Below the pieces are notes generated by a model. That model saw nothing but the letters and a program-made list of their open reading frames with translations, was not told where the DNA came from and ran no database searches. A program made the position numbers and the translations under genes. DNA of 64,000 nt, taken from assembly GCA_965212505.1 (NCBI GenBank), contig OZ243123.1:992001-1056000 (forward strand), written 5' to 3'. Positions 25,307 through 33,675 of the stretch are shown in pieces. Position 1 is the stretch's first letter; each line of letters starts with the position of its first letter. The stretch comes from JAHEKO01 sp965212505 (GTDB lineage Bacteria; Acidobacteriota; Thermoanaerobaculia; Multivoradales; JAHEKO01).

Positions 25307-26154
25307 GCCGCGGTCCTCGCAGGCGAGTCCGAGTCAGCGAGCTGTTTCGTGGTGAGGCTCTCGGGACTACGGAAGCGGCATCTCGAAGGCGATTGCCTCT
25401 TCCGCATTTCGAACATAGAGCCGACTGCCGATGAGCACAGGGTGGTTCCACGTCTTGCCCTCGAGCGCCTGGAACCGCGTGATCTCTTGATGTGAGTGCG
25501 GCGTCGCGCGCAGCAGGACGAGCTCACCCCGTTCGGAGAGCACGAGCAGCTGATCGGCATCTGGAAGAAGTAGGAGCTGACCCGCGCCGTAGCGTCCGCC
25601 CTTCCAATGTCGTTCGCCGGTGGCTACGTCGATGGCGGCAAGGATGTTCGGATCGAAACCGTAGAGCACGCCACTGTGCACGGCGTAGTCGTTGAAGTCC
25701 GACTTCATGCCGCGGGAGGTCCAGCGTTCTTCGGCGATAAGACCGGTGGGCTCCACTCGAAGGTCGAGTCTCCGAGTCCCCTCGAACCCCGAGGTCACGA
25801 GTACCGTCGACGGCGCTGGGACGAGGGGTTGGAGAGTCCGATAGTCTTGGCCACTCCACTCGTAGTCCCAGACCAGAGCGCCATCGGCGGGGTCCAGCCC
25901 GACCAGACCGTCGTCGCTGACCATGAGCACGAGGCGACGGCCCGCGACGGTCGAGAGCTGCGGTGAACTGTAGCTGTGGCTGCCCGACGCGGCGCTCCAC
26001 CCGATTGTTCCGTCCTCGACACGGTAGGCGAGCACTCCCCGATTTCCCTCCCCTCCGGCGTGGACGATCACAAACCCATTCACTACGAGCGGTGAGGAGG
26101 CGAATCCCCAGCTCGGCGGTTCCCGGTCGGCGTCCTGCCGGAGATCGGCCCGCC
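25307..26154. repeat. 848-bp direct repeat, copy within the intact PQQ-propeller gene
   Basis: Matches 11731-12578 without gaps and about 99% identical. It covers the last 263 codons of the intact gene plus 60 nt beyond its stop. The two copies enclose the RAYT, protease and CHAT genes in direct orientation. Confidence 0.9.
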
Positions 26155-27100
26155 AGACGACGTCACCGGTGGCAGGATCTAGTCGATGCAGGAGCCCCTC
26201 GGCGCCGAGCGCGAAGAGCATGCCTTCTGCAAGCGTCGGAGTGGCGCGCGGGCCGACGCCGCCAAGCGCTTCGAAGAATCGAGATGTCGACTCGTGCACC
26301 CAGAGTTCCGCGCCGGTCTCGGCGTCATAGGCGACGACGACCTCGAAATCACCGCGCTGCTCCTGGGTGAACAGCGCGTCGGCAGCGACCGCAAATGACG
26401 ACCACCCCGGGCCGACGCGAATCCGCCATAGCTCCCGCGGTGGCGAGACGCTCCAGTCCTCGGCGAGCGAAACGCCCGGGACGACGGCATCCCGGTTGGG
26501 CCCACGGAAGCCGGGCCACGGGCTCGCGCCGAGCGCACCCGTGCTGAGGGGCCGCTCCGCGGAGACGCGCGGGCGCGACGTGTCGGCGAGAAAGCGATCT
26601 TCCGCTGTCGCCTCCCAGCGCCACGATGTCTCCGCCTTGAAGGTTCCGCCCGACGTGCCGTCCATCCTCACGAGGGTCGAGAACCCGAAGCCGACACTCG
26701 CAACAAGAAGGGCAGTCGCTAGCCTGTGGCCGAGCCCTGTCCGCCGAGCGACGATCAGCCCCAGGACAAACGCGGTGAAACCCCACGGCAGCATCATGCC
26801 GAAGACCCCGTAGTCTCGCATCGAGGCATCGGACAGGGCGATCGTCATGATCAGGAGAGCGACGAGCCCGAGTAGCCCTTTCCATTTCTCAGCGCGCGTT
26901 GCGTGACTCCACACCAACCACCACACGAGGATCCCGAAGACGCAGACGAGCGGCCCGAAGAAGCTGAGCGCGAGGACTGCAAACGAGACCTCTTCGACTA
27001 TCACCGGCAGCCGCCAGCAGATCCAGAGCAGAACGAGGAGCGCGATCGCCGGCCAAAGACGGAGCGGTGGGGTGTCGGGGGTTTTGCCTTGGGAACTCAC
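25367..27100 (-). CDS. Membrane-anchored PQQ-like beta-propeller protein
   Basis: The 577-aa protein has four N-terminal hydrophobic segments (to about residue 150), then a beta-propeller with PQQ-binding-like blades: PGFRGPNRD near 200, and repeated AYDAETGAELWVHES, LDPATGDVVWRADL and LDPADGALVWDYEW. Such proteins often occur without a dehydrogenase active site, and none is recognised here. It is divergent from the serine hydrolase at 27340. Its 3' half is duplicated at 11731-12578. Confidence 0.8.
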   Translation of the reverse strand: MSSQGKTPDTPPLRLWPAIALLVLLWICWRLPVIVEEVSFAVLALSFFGPLVCVFGILVWWLVWSHATRAEKWKGLLGLVALLIMTIALSDASMRDYGVFGMMLPWGFTAFVLGLIVARRTGLGHRLATALLVASVGFGFSTLVRMDGTSGGTFKAETSWRWEATAEDRFLADTSRPRVSAERPLSTGALGASPWPGFRGPNRDAVVPGVSLAEDWSVSPPRELWRIRVGPGWSSFAVAADALFTQEQRGDFEVVVAYDAETGAELWVHESTSRFFEALGGVGPRATPTLAEGMLFALGAEGLLHRLDPATGDVVWRADLRQDADREPPSWGFASSPLVVNGFVIVHAGGEGNRGVLAYRVEDGTIGWSAASGSHSYSSPQLSTVAGRRLVLMVSDDGLVGLDPADGALVWDYEWSGQDYRTLQPLVPAPSTVLVTSGFEGTRRLDLRVEPTGLIAEERWTSRGMKSDFNDYAVHSGVLYGFDPNILAAIDVATGERHWKGGRYGAGQLLLLPDADQLLVLSERGELVLLRATPHSHQEITRFQALEGKTWNHPVLIGSRLYVRNAEEAIAFEMPLP

Positions 27101-27253
27101 CAGAACCTCTTCCGGCTGAGCTCACCAGGGAGAGGAGTCGCCACGGAGGAGGACAGCATCCTATCCATACGGCGGCCGAGTCGATTCCTTTCAGCATTGC
27201 GTTCGCTCGGCCACTCCTGGGCCAGCGGCATCGAGTATCGGCGCCGCCCCGCG

Positions 27254-27276
27254 GCAGCAAACCGTCGGTTTGCTGC
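27254..27276. repeat. Perfect 10-bp inverted repeat in a divergent promoter region
   Basis: GCAGCAAACC, GTC, then GGTTTGCTGC form a perfect hairpin or operator-like palindrome between the start of the propeller gene and the serine hydrolase. A further GGTTTGC half-site lies about 30 nt downstream. No T-run follows, so a terminator is less likely than a protein-binding site. Confidence 0.6.
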
Positions 27277-27339
27277 AGGTTCTCGCAACTGGCCGCAGCC
27301 GGTTTGCCCCGCCCGGTCCGCTGTGGTTCGCTGCATGGA

Positions 27340-29181
27340 ATGCGAACTCTCTGCACGATCTTGCTCGCGTCGCTCTGCCTGGTGCGGCTCGGCTCGGCCG
27401 AGGCACCGGCCGAAGTTGAACTCCGCCTCGTACTTTCGCTTCTGCCGGAGACCGATCGTGCGGGGGCCAAGCTGGTCACCGTGCGGGACGGTCGTCACGA
27501 AGTCCTTCGCGAAGGCTCGAACCACCAGGTCTGCGAGCTCGACGCGCCCGGGGATGACCGCTTCTCGGTGTCCTGCTATCACGCGGCCCTGGAGCCCTAC
27601 TTTCAGCGTGAGCGCCGGCTTCGGTTGGAGGGGCTCTCGCGGGACGCCTCGAGAGCCGCTTTGGGTGAAGAGCTGGCGAACGGCACCCTGTCGATCCCGG
27701 CCGGCAGCTATCAGGCACACGTCTCGGGTACGCGCACGAGCGCTGGTGCGGTCCCCGACTACCTGGAGGTCACCCACCTGGTCTACCTGCCGATGGCCGA
27801 GTCGCTGGACGTCGGCCTTCCCGACCAGCGGGCGGAGATCGGACCTTGGCTTCACAATGCCGGCACGGTCGACTCGCACGTCATGTGGTCCGAGGAAAGG
27901 CCGCTTGGTTTCGAAGCAAGGTCCGACAGCCACCTCGAGCCCTACCTCTCCGGGAGGAACTTCAACGGCGCCGTCCTCGTTACTCGTGGCGACGAGGTCT
28001 TGCTGCGAAAGGGGTACGGCGCTGCCGACCTGGAGGGAAATGTCCCGAATACTCCTGAGACTCGCTTCCGCATCGCGTCGCTCTCCAAGGGCTTTACCGC
28101 GGCGGCGATCCTGCAGCTCGTCGAGCGCGGCTCGATCTCGCTCGACGACGCGCTCCCGAGCTTTGTAGACGGATTCCAGAACGCGGATCAGATCACCGTC
28201 CACCATCTCCTGACTCACACGTCGGGCATTCCCGACATCAACCGCTATCCCGAATACGGTGAGCTCTCGCAGGCGCCCCGAGGGACGAAGGAGCTGGTGG
28301 AGGTCATCTCGACCCGGCCACCGCGGGGCGCCGCCGGCGCCCGATACTCCTACAGCAACTCGAACTACAACCTGCTCGCACACATTCTCGAAGAGGCGAC
28401 CGGCCGGCCCTACGGCGCCTACCTGGAAGAGCAGCTCTTGAGCCCGCTCGGACTGGAGGACACAGGGCACGACGACGGAGTTGCGACCGTCGCTGGCGTC
28501 GCTACGGGCTACATTCCACTCGGCGAGGCCGAGCTCGCGCTGGCACCAACCTTCAACTGGTCGGTCAAGACTGGCAACGGATCGCTCTACTCAACGGTGG
28601 ACGACCTCGCTCTCTGGGCCCGAGGCGTCTCCGAGATTCTGTCGGGCAAAGCGGTTGCCGAGATGTTCAGCGCGCACGTGAACGACCGGATCGGCTACGG
28701 CTGGTTCGTCGGCGAGAAGTTCGGCAAGTCGGTCGTCTACATGAATGGCAACAGCCCGGGCTTCAGCGCCTACCTGGCTCGCTACCCGGAGGAAGACGTG
28801 GTCGTCATCGTGCTGGCGAACAACGACATCCCGCTGGCGACGTCGATCGGCGGCGACCTGGCGGCGATGCTGTTCGGCGAAACGGTCGAGTCTCCCAAGC
28901 CGATCGAGACGGTTTCCGTTCGGCAGGATGCGATCTCTCCGGCGCAGGGGCGTTACCGATTCCCGTACGGCCTCGTTGCCGAGCTGACCGCGCGCGACGG
29001 CGACCTTTACTACTCATCTGTCTGGCCGAGTTACGAGTCGCAGCTGCTTGCACTGTCCGAGAACGAGTACTTCCACCGTTACTACTGGGACACACTGGTG
29101 CTCGAGCGGCAGCCCAATGGTGACGTCACCTCTGTCCACTGGAAGGGCTCCCCGGACGCGGTCGCTGAGCGCATTGACTAG
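27340..29181 (+). CDS. Exported serine hydrolase, beta-lactamase/PBP4 superfamily
   Basis: The ATG at 27340 gives 613 aa with a signal peptide (MRTLCTILLASLCLVRLGSA). Residues about 20-190 form an unassigned N-terminal domain. The hydrolase domain follows, with the S-x-x-K motif Ser247-Leu-Ser-Lys250, a Y-S-N-S-N-Y-N segment supplying the Tyr, and HHLLTHTSGIPD downstream of the nucleophile. An HxG-like third motif is replaced by NGNSPGF. Substrates could be peptides, beta-lactams or esters. A second family member lies at 41899-43632. Confidence 0.82.
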   Translation: MRTLCTILLASLCLVRLGSAEAPAEVELRLVLSLLPETDRAGAKLVTVRDGRHEVLREGSNHQVCELDAPGDDRFSVSCYHAALEPYFQRERRLRLEGLSRDASRAALGEELANGTLSIPAGSYQAHVSGTRTSAGAVPDYLEVTHLVYLPMAESLDVGLPDQRAEIGPWLHNAGTVDSHVMWSEERPLGFEARSDSHLEPYLSGRNFNGAVLVTRGDEVLLRKGYGAADLEGNVPNTPETRFRIASLSKGFTAAAILQLVERGSISLDDALPSFVDGFQNADQITVHHLLTHTSGIPDINRYPEYGELSQAPRGTKELVEVISTRPPRGAAGARYSYSNSNYNLLAHILEEATGRPYGAYLEEQLLSPLGLEDTGHDDGVATVAGVATGYIPLGEAELALAPTFNWSVKTGNGSLYSTVDDLALWARGVSEILSGKAVAEMFSAHVNDRIGYGWFVGEKFGKSVVYMNGNSPGFSAYLARYPEEDVVVIVLANNDIPLATSIGGDLAAMLFGETVESPKPIETVSVRQDAISPAQGRYRFPYGLVAELTARDGDLYYSSVWPSYESQLLALSENEYFHRYYWDTLVLERQPNGDVTSVHWKGSPDAVAERID

Positions 29182-29222
29182 AGCGCTCTCTCGGCGAGCC
29201 TAGCCGAGCCTTGAACCGGCGT

Positions 29223-29258
29223 CATCAGCGGGTCGTCGGATCGATCCCGCGGCCCGGC
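29223..29258 (+). repeat. Decayed tRNA 3'-half-like trace
   Basis: ATCAGC-x-GGTCGTCGG-x-TCGATCCCG matches the tRNA-Thr 3' half at about 24 of 26 positions, after which the similarity fades (CGGCCCGGC for CAGCCGGC). No cloverleaf can be formed. It may be an older attachment-site copy that bounds a larger accessory region. Confidence 0.5.
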
Positions 29259-30005
29259 GTGGGGCGATGGGCGGCTACCGGGAACGCTTCGGTCTCAGCG
29301 AACGCGCAGCCTGCCAACCCGCCACAAGCCGCGAGCGCCGCTTCGAGATGGACCCGGCCGGCGGGACGAACCTCTCGGTGAAGTCCTCAAACTGGCCGGA
29401 TTCTATTCAGCGAACGGGTCGCAGGTAGCGAGGCAGATTTCTCGGCCGAGCTCGCAGATTTCAAGGTCCAGGTCGCGGATCTCGTAGACCAGCTCGCGGC
29501 AGAGTTCTGATTGCGGAAACGATAGCTCGTCGCACATCGCAAGCTCTTCCATGTACCAAAGATGCGCGCCCCATGTGCAATAGGTGAAGGACAGGTTGCA
29601 GGTCCAACAAGCGATTCCAACGGCCGAAAGTGGCGGCGCCGCGCCCGGAGTCAGGGGGATGACCAGAGCCAACCCAAGAATGAGAGTCAGGTTCACCTTC
29701 TTCATCTTCGTCTCCTGAGAGTCGAGTTGCGGCGAACGCGATGTGAAACCCGTCGCGAGGGCCGCCCGGCCAATTAATGGTAGAAAGTCTGCCACCACGC
29801 TATCAGAATGATGCGACGACTTGGGAGGCTGAAGCCCTTCCTCGGGCAACCGGTCGCAGTCCCGTCAAGAGGGAGGCGCGGCTCGGGTTACAGCTCGGTT
29901 GCTGGGTGTCGGCGCGGTCGAAGCGGATGCTGCGAGCCGCTAGGTGCTCGAGATTCGGCTGGCTCGGTTTCGGGTCGAAAACGACCTCCCGAAGGTAGCC
30001 CGACA
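29246..30005. repeat. Tandem segmental repeat, unit A
   Basis: This unit contains a short IS3-transposase-like trace (ERFGLSERAACQ, plus strand, near 29281), a Cys-rich secreted protein gene and a sulfatase 5' remnant. It is repeated at 30048-30770. The gene starts are 759 nt apart. Unit A has about 42 extra bases between the IS-like trace and the Cys-rich gene. Confidence 0.75.
29403..29705 (-). CDS. Small Cys-rich secreted protein, copy A
   Basis: AGGAGACGAAG precedes the ATG at 29705. The 100-aa product has a signal peptide (MKKVNLTLILGLALVIPL) and a mature part with a C-W-T-C motif and about ten Cys in all, the last three in the tail E-I-C-x6-E-I-C-L-A-T-C. It is about 75% identical to copy B at 30162. 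Disulfide stabilisation outside the cytosol is likely. Function unknown. Confidence 0.65.
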   Translation of the reverse strand: MKKVNLTLILGLALVIPLTPGAAPPLSAVGIACWTCNLSFTYCTWGAHLWYMEELAMCDELSFPQSELCRELVYEIRDLDLEICELGREICLATCDPFAE

Positions 30006-30006
30006 T
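29803..30006 (-). pseudogene. Sulfatase N-terminal remnant A
   Basis: The 67-aa frame reads PNLEHLAARSIRFDRA and then CNPSRASLLTGLRP, the formylglycine signature of type I sulfatases (C-x-P-S-R-x-S-L-L-T-G). The rest of the enzyme is missing, so this is a truncated gene. The same remnant, more damaged, occurs in unit B. Confidence 0.7.
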
Positions 30007-30047
30007 GATGAGAAGGACGTTCGGGCGCTCACGGCCGGTTGGTGCGC

Positions 30048-30770
30048 CCGCGGCCCGGCGTGGGGTGGTGGGCTTCTACCAGGAACGCTTCGGTCTCAGC
30101 GAACGCGCAGCCTGCCAACCCGCCACAAGCTGCGAGCGCCGCCTAGAGAGCTGGCCGGATTCTAGTAAGCGAACGGGTCGCAGGTAGCGAGGCAGATTTC
30201 TCGACCGAGGTCGCAGATTTCGATGTCCAGGTCGCCGATCTCGTTGACCAGCTCGCGGCAGATTTCTGATTGCGGAGACGATAGCTCGTCGCACCTCGCA
30301 ATCTCGATCCAGTACCAATCATCTGCGTCCCATACGCAATTGGTGTGGGCCGCGTCGCAGGTCCAACAAGCTATTCCAATGGCCGAAAGTGGCGGTGCAG
30401 AGCCTGGAGTCAGGGGGATGACCAGGGCCAAGGCAAGAACGAGAGTCAGGTTCACCTTCTTCATCTTCGTCTCCTGAGAGTCGAGTTGCGGCGAACGCGA
30501 TCTCAAGCACGTCGCGATAGCCGCCGGGCCAATAAAAAGTAGAAAGTCTGCCGGCACCGTATCAAATGCTTCGGTTTGTGAGGCTGAACCCTTCCTCGAG
30601 CAACCGGTCGCAGTCCCGTCAGGAGGGAGGCGCGACCCGGTTTGCAGCTCGGTTGCTAGGTGTAGGCGCGGTCGAAGCGGATGCTGCGAGCCGCTAGGCT
30701 CTCGAGATTCGGCGGGTTCAATGTCGGATGGAAATCGACCTCCCGCAGATCGTCCGACAGGATCACCCGA
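30048..30770. repeat. Tandem segmental repeat, unit B
   Basis: Second copy of the unit at 29246-30005, sharing the IS3-like trace, Cys-rich gene and sulfatase remnant in the same order and orientation. Divergence is visible throughout, so the duplication is older than the 848-bp repeat. Confidence 0.75.
30162..30464 (-). CDS. Small Cys-rich secreted protein, copy B
   Basis: The 100-aa protein from the ATG at 30464 has the same signal peptide, C-W-T-C motif and C-terminal E-I-C-x6-E-I-C-L-A-T-C-D-P-F as copy A, with changes concentrated at residues 37-60. Both frames and the Cys pattern are kept while the flanking sulfatase remnants decayed, which suggests selection on these small genes. Confidence 0.65.
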   Translation of the reverse strand: MKKVNLTLVLALALVIPLTPGSAPPLSAIGIACWTCDAAHTNCVWDADDWYWIEIARCDELSSPQSEICRELVNEIGDLDIEICDLGREICLATCDPFAY

Positions 30771-30841
30771 CTGAGCGAACGCCTCGAGCGACCCACGCTC
30801 AGCGAGATCGCAGCGACAACGGCGCAGACTCGACTCCTCAT
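30593..30841 (-). pseudogene. Sulfatase N-terminal remnant B with in-frame stop
   Basis: From an ATG at 30841 the frame gives a signal-like start (MRSRVCAVVAAISLSVG), then VILSDDLREVDF, PNLESLAARSIRFDRAYT, an amber codon, and CKPGRASLLTGLRP. The premature TAG and the changed signature (C-K-P-G-R for C-x-P-S-R) show it is non-functional. It belongs to the type I sulfatase family, as remnant A does. Confidence 0.7.
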
Positions 30842-30970
30842 CGCCCCGGTTTTCGGCGTCTCGGTCGGTGGAGCGGTGGTAGGCTCCGACTCGCTCTTTT
30901 CGCCGTGCAAGCTGGTGACGCGCGGTTCGCTAGATCGAGACTCCTCGCTCGCCCGACCGGTCGTCCGACC

Positions 30971-33205
30971 ATGAGTACAGAGCTCAGCCGAAGCCACCCT
31001 CTCGGGCGTACAGCAAGGCGGGTCTCGACCGTGTTGGTCGGCGCTGCATCCGTCTTGGCGCTCTCTTGCGCCGCCGAGGATTCCCTACCTCTGCGCGTCT
31101 TCGAAGACTCGCAGCTTGCGACGGGTAATCGAACGACGCTCTTCATGCCTTCGCATGGTTCGGTGTTGGCCCGGGAGGGGTGGGCGATCCGAGGCGAACG
31201 AGATGAGGCGGAGTTCGTGATGACCGGCAGCTGGGCGCGACTGATCTTCTTCGCGCCCCGCGCCGAGACGAATGCAATCGAGGCCGTTCTGGCCCACAAC
31301 TCCGAGGGCGGAACGCTCAGACGAATCCGCTTCTGGCTCAACGGGGAGTTCGTCGACACCTTCTCGCTCTTCCCTGGGCACCCGGGGTTCCGGTTGGACC
31401 TCCCCGACGGCGCTGTTCTGAGTGGCCGCAACGTGCTCGATCTCACGCTCGAAGGCGACGACGGTGCCAAGACGGTCGAACCGCTGAGAGTCAGGAGCTT
31501 CAGGTTCCTCCCTCACACCGGGGGCGACGAGGAGTCGCCGAAGCGGCTCGAGGTGTTGGACGAAGACATCCTGATGCCCGCCGGCGGCTCTTATGACGTC
31601 GCCTTCGACGTTCCCGGTGCTGCGGTGCTCCACGGGCGGCTGGAAGCGAGCCTTCCCAAGGGGAGTGACCTCGCAATGCACGCGACGGTCTCGCTCACCG
31701 ACGCTGACGGAGGGGTCCACTCGCTGCTTGCGGAAGACCTCGCCAATCGGGAGTCCGTAGAACTCGAGGCGTCGCTGGATCGTTGGAGTGGCGGCCCGGT
31801 TGCCATTCGCTTCGAAGTGAGCGGGCCGGATTCCGGGTCGATTCGGTGGCGGAGCCCCCGAGTTTCGGCCGCCGAGGTCGCGCGGCCGTTCCCCTCTCTC
31901 ATCGAGCCACGCCCGGTCGACGCGTCGGGGCGACTGGGACGACCTGACGTCGTCATCGTGCTTCTCGACGCAGCGCGAGCTGACGCCCTTTCGAGTTATG
32001 GGGGGCCCGGCGCGACGCCCGTCATCGACCAACTCGCCGCCGAGGGGACTCGGTTCGAACGTGCGCTTTCGCCCGCTTCCTGGACGGCGCAATCGGTGCC
32101 CTCTATCTTCACGGGGCACTACCCGGAAACGCTCGGCGTCGGCGCGTGGAGCGACACCCTCAGTCCGTCGATGCCGACTCTGGCGGAGCTTCTTTCGCAG
32201 GCAGGCTACCGAACGGTTCTCTGGTCTCAGCATCCGCTGTACCGGCACCACAACAGTCTCGACCGGGGCTTCGACGAAGTGCTGGTGCCTCGCCGGGCTG
32301 AGCGCAGTCGACTCCCTGGGCCCGACGAACTGTTCATCGAAGACAAGCCCACCTTCGCGTTTGTGCACTTCCTGCCGCCGCACGCTCCGTACAACGCTCC
32401 GCCTCCGTTCGCCGGCATCTATTCGTCCTGGTACCAAGGCGCTTTGGAGCTCGATCAGATCGCGCTCAACCTCTACCCACACAAGCGCGACCCAGCCGAG
32501 CTCTCACCCGCCGACAGGCGCTTCATTCGCGACCGGTACCAGGAGAAGGTGACGTACGCAGACTCGCTCGTGGGCGAGGTCCTGGATGCCGTCAAGGCGA
32601 GGGGTCGGTACGAGAACTCGTTGGTGGCCGTGGTGTCGGACCACGGCGAAGCGTTTCTCGAGCACGATCGGTTCCTCCATACCGAGCTCGTGCACACCGA
32701 GTTTGTTCACGTGCCGTTTGTGGTCAAGTGGCCGGCCTCGGTGACCGGGTTCCACGCCGAGGTGCCGCAGACGGTCACCCTGGTCGACCTCGTTCCCACC
32801 CTCGTCGACGGCCTGGCTTTGGACGACCGGGGCGTTGCATTCCAAGGCAGGAGCCTGCTGCCGGCGGTGCTGGACGGCGAGCATGCCGAGCGGGCTGTCT
32901 ACGCGATGACCCGCGGAGTCCATCGACCGACCCTGCCGCCCAAGACGAAGCTCCGGCTAGAGGCCGGCGGCTACAGCGGGATTCTGGACTTCCTTTCGGG
33001 AAGGCTCGAGCTGTACCGTCTCGCGGACGATCCAACCGAGGTTCATGATCTTGCGGAGAAGCTGCCGGTTCTGGCGTTGCTCTTCAAGCAGAACCTCTTG
33101 GCGCAACACCGCTACAACATGGGCCTCTCCGAGGGGGCCGGCGGAGAAGGCGCCGCACCCGACCCGGCTCTCGAGGACGAACTCAAAGCCCTCGGCTACC
33201 TGTAG
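30971..33205 (+). CDS. Sulfatase-superfamily lipoprotein with N-terminal beta domains
   Basis: The ATG at 30971 gives 744 aa with a lipoprotein-like signal (SVLALSCAAED). Residues about 30-310 are beta-rich. The sulfatase-fold domain starts at DVVIVLLDAARADALSSYG near 330. In place of C-x-P-S-R the nucleophile region reads QSVPSIFTG, so a Ser is possible but the Arg is missing. VVSDHGEAFLEH is the downstream metal motif, and the C-terminus ends DELKALGYL, as in many sulfatase-like proteins. It could be a sulfatase, phosphatase or phosphoglycerol transferase; the substrate is unknown. Confidence 0.78.
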   Translation: MSTELSRSHPLGRTARRVSTVLVGAASVLALSCAAEDSLPLRVFEDSQLATGNRTTLFMPSHGSVLAREGWAIRGERDEAEFVMTGSWARLIFFAPRAETNAIEAVLAHNSEGGTLRRIRFWLNGEFVDTFSLFPGHPGFRLDLPDGAVLSGRNVLDLTLEGDDGAKTVEPLRVRSFRFLPHTGGDEESPKRLEVLDEDILMPAGGSYDVAFDVPGAAVLHGRLEASLPKGSDLAMHATVSLTDADGGVHSLLAEDLANRESVELEASLDRWSGGPVAIRFEVSGPDSGSIRWRSPRVSAAEVARPFPSLIEPRPVDASGRLGRPDVVIVLLDAARADALSSYGGPGATPVIDQLAAEGTRFERALSPASWTAQSVPSIFTGHYPETLGVGAWSDTLSPSMPTLAELLSQAGYRTVLWSQHPLYRHHNSLDRGFDEVLVPRRAERSRLPGPDELFIEDKPTFAFVHFLPPHAPYNAPPPFAGIYSSWYQGALELDQIALNLYPHKRDPAELSPADRRFIRDRYQEKVTYADSLVGEVLDAVKARGRYENSLVAVVSDHGEAFLEHDRFLHTELVHTEFVHVPFVVKWPASVTGFHAEVPQTVTLVDLVPTLVDGLALDDRGVAFQGRSLLPAVLDGEHAERAVYAMTRGVHRPTLPPKTKLRLEAGGYSGILDFLSGRLELYRLADDPTEVHDLAEKLPVLALLFKQNLLAQHRYNMGLSEGAGGEGAAPDPALEDELKALGYL

Positions 33206-33342
33206 CTCGCCTCGAGTCTCGGGGCCCCGACTGCTGACTCCAACGCCGTAGCCAACCGAGTCTGACCCGTTCCGCCTGCGACGCAAACGACTGTCACTTT
33301 GGCTCGGGTCGACTCGTAGGGCCGAGAAAGAGATCGGAGCGC

Positions 33343-33462
33343 GGTGCTTTGGTCTACGGTTGGCTGTGTACGCGGACCCGGAGCATGGTGCCGGGGCTGG
33401 TGATTCACCTGGGCCTCAACGGGCTCGGCATTCTGGTGCTGGCCCTCCAGGTCTTGGGGTAG
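33343..33462 (+). pseudogene. C-terminal remnant of a CPBP-family (CAAX-like) membrane protease
   Basis: A 39-codon frame ending at 33462 reads GALVYGWLCTRT, then SMVPGLVIHLGLNGLGIL, the last helix pair of CPBP intramembrane proteases with its conserved His/Asn. Upstream sequence lacks the EExxR motif and membrane helices. The rest of the 33206-33675 spacer holds nothing recognisable. Confidence 0.45.
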
Positions 33463-33675
33463 CGCCGTTCCTGTCATCATCGGGGCCGCACGGCCGCTGC
33501 GACATCCCTCTGCGTTCGCCGAGGCGGGGGAGCAGTATTTGCGCGGCGCGGCCCGCCGCTGGAAGTCACCTCTCGCTGCAGGCGCGACGCAGGTGGCTGA
33601 CTCCTAGGAACTCTTTCGGGTCTTCTCGCGAAGAATGGTGCAGTGCGTACCTCAATCTGCCAAAGGAGCTCTGCC

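Noticed and set aside
29262..29400. An IS3 transposase gene near the Cys-rich proteins
   Set aside because: Only about 15-25 residues resemble the start of an IS3 OrfB; there is no catalytic domain, so it is recorded only as a trace within the repeat units.
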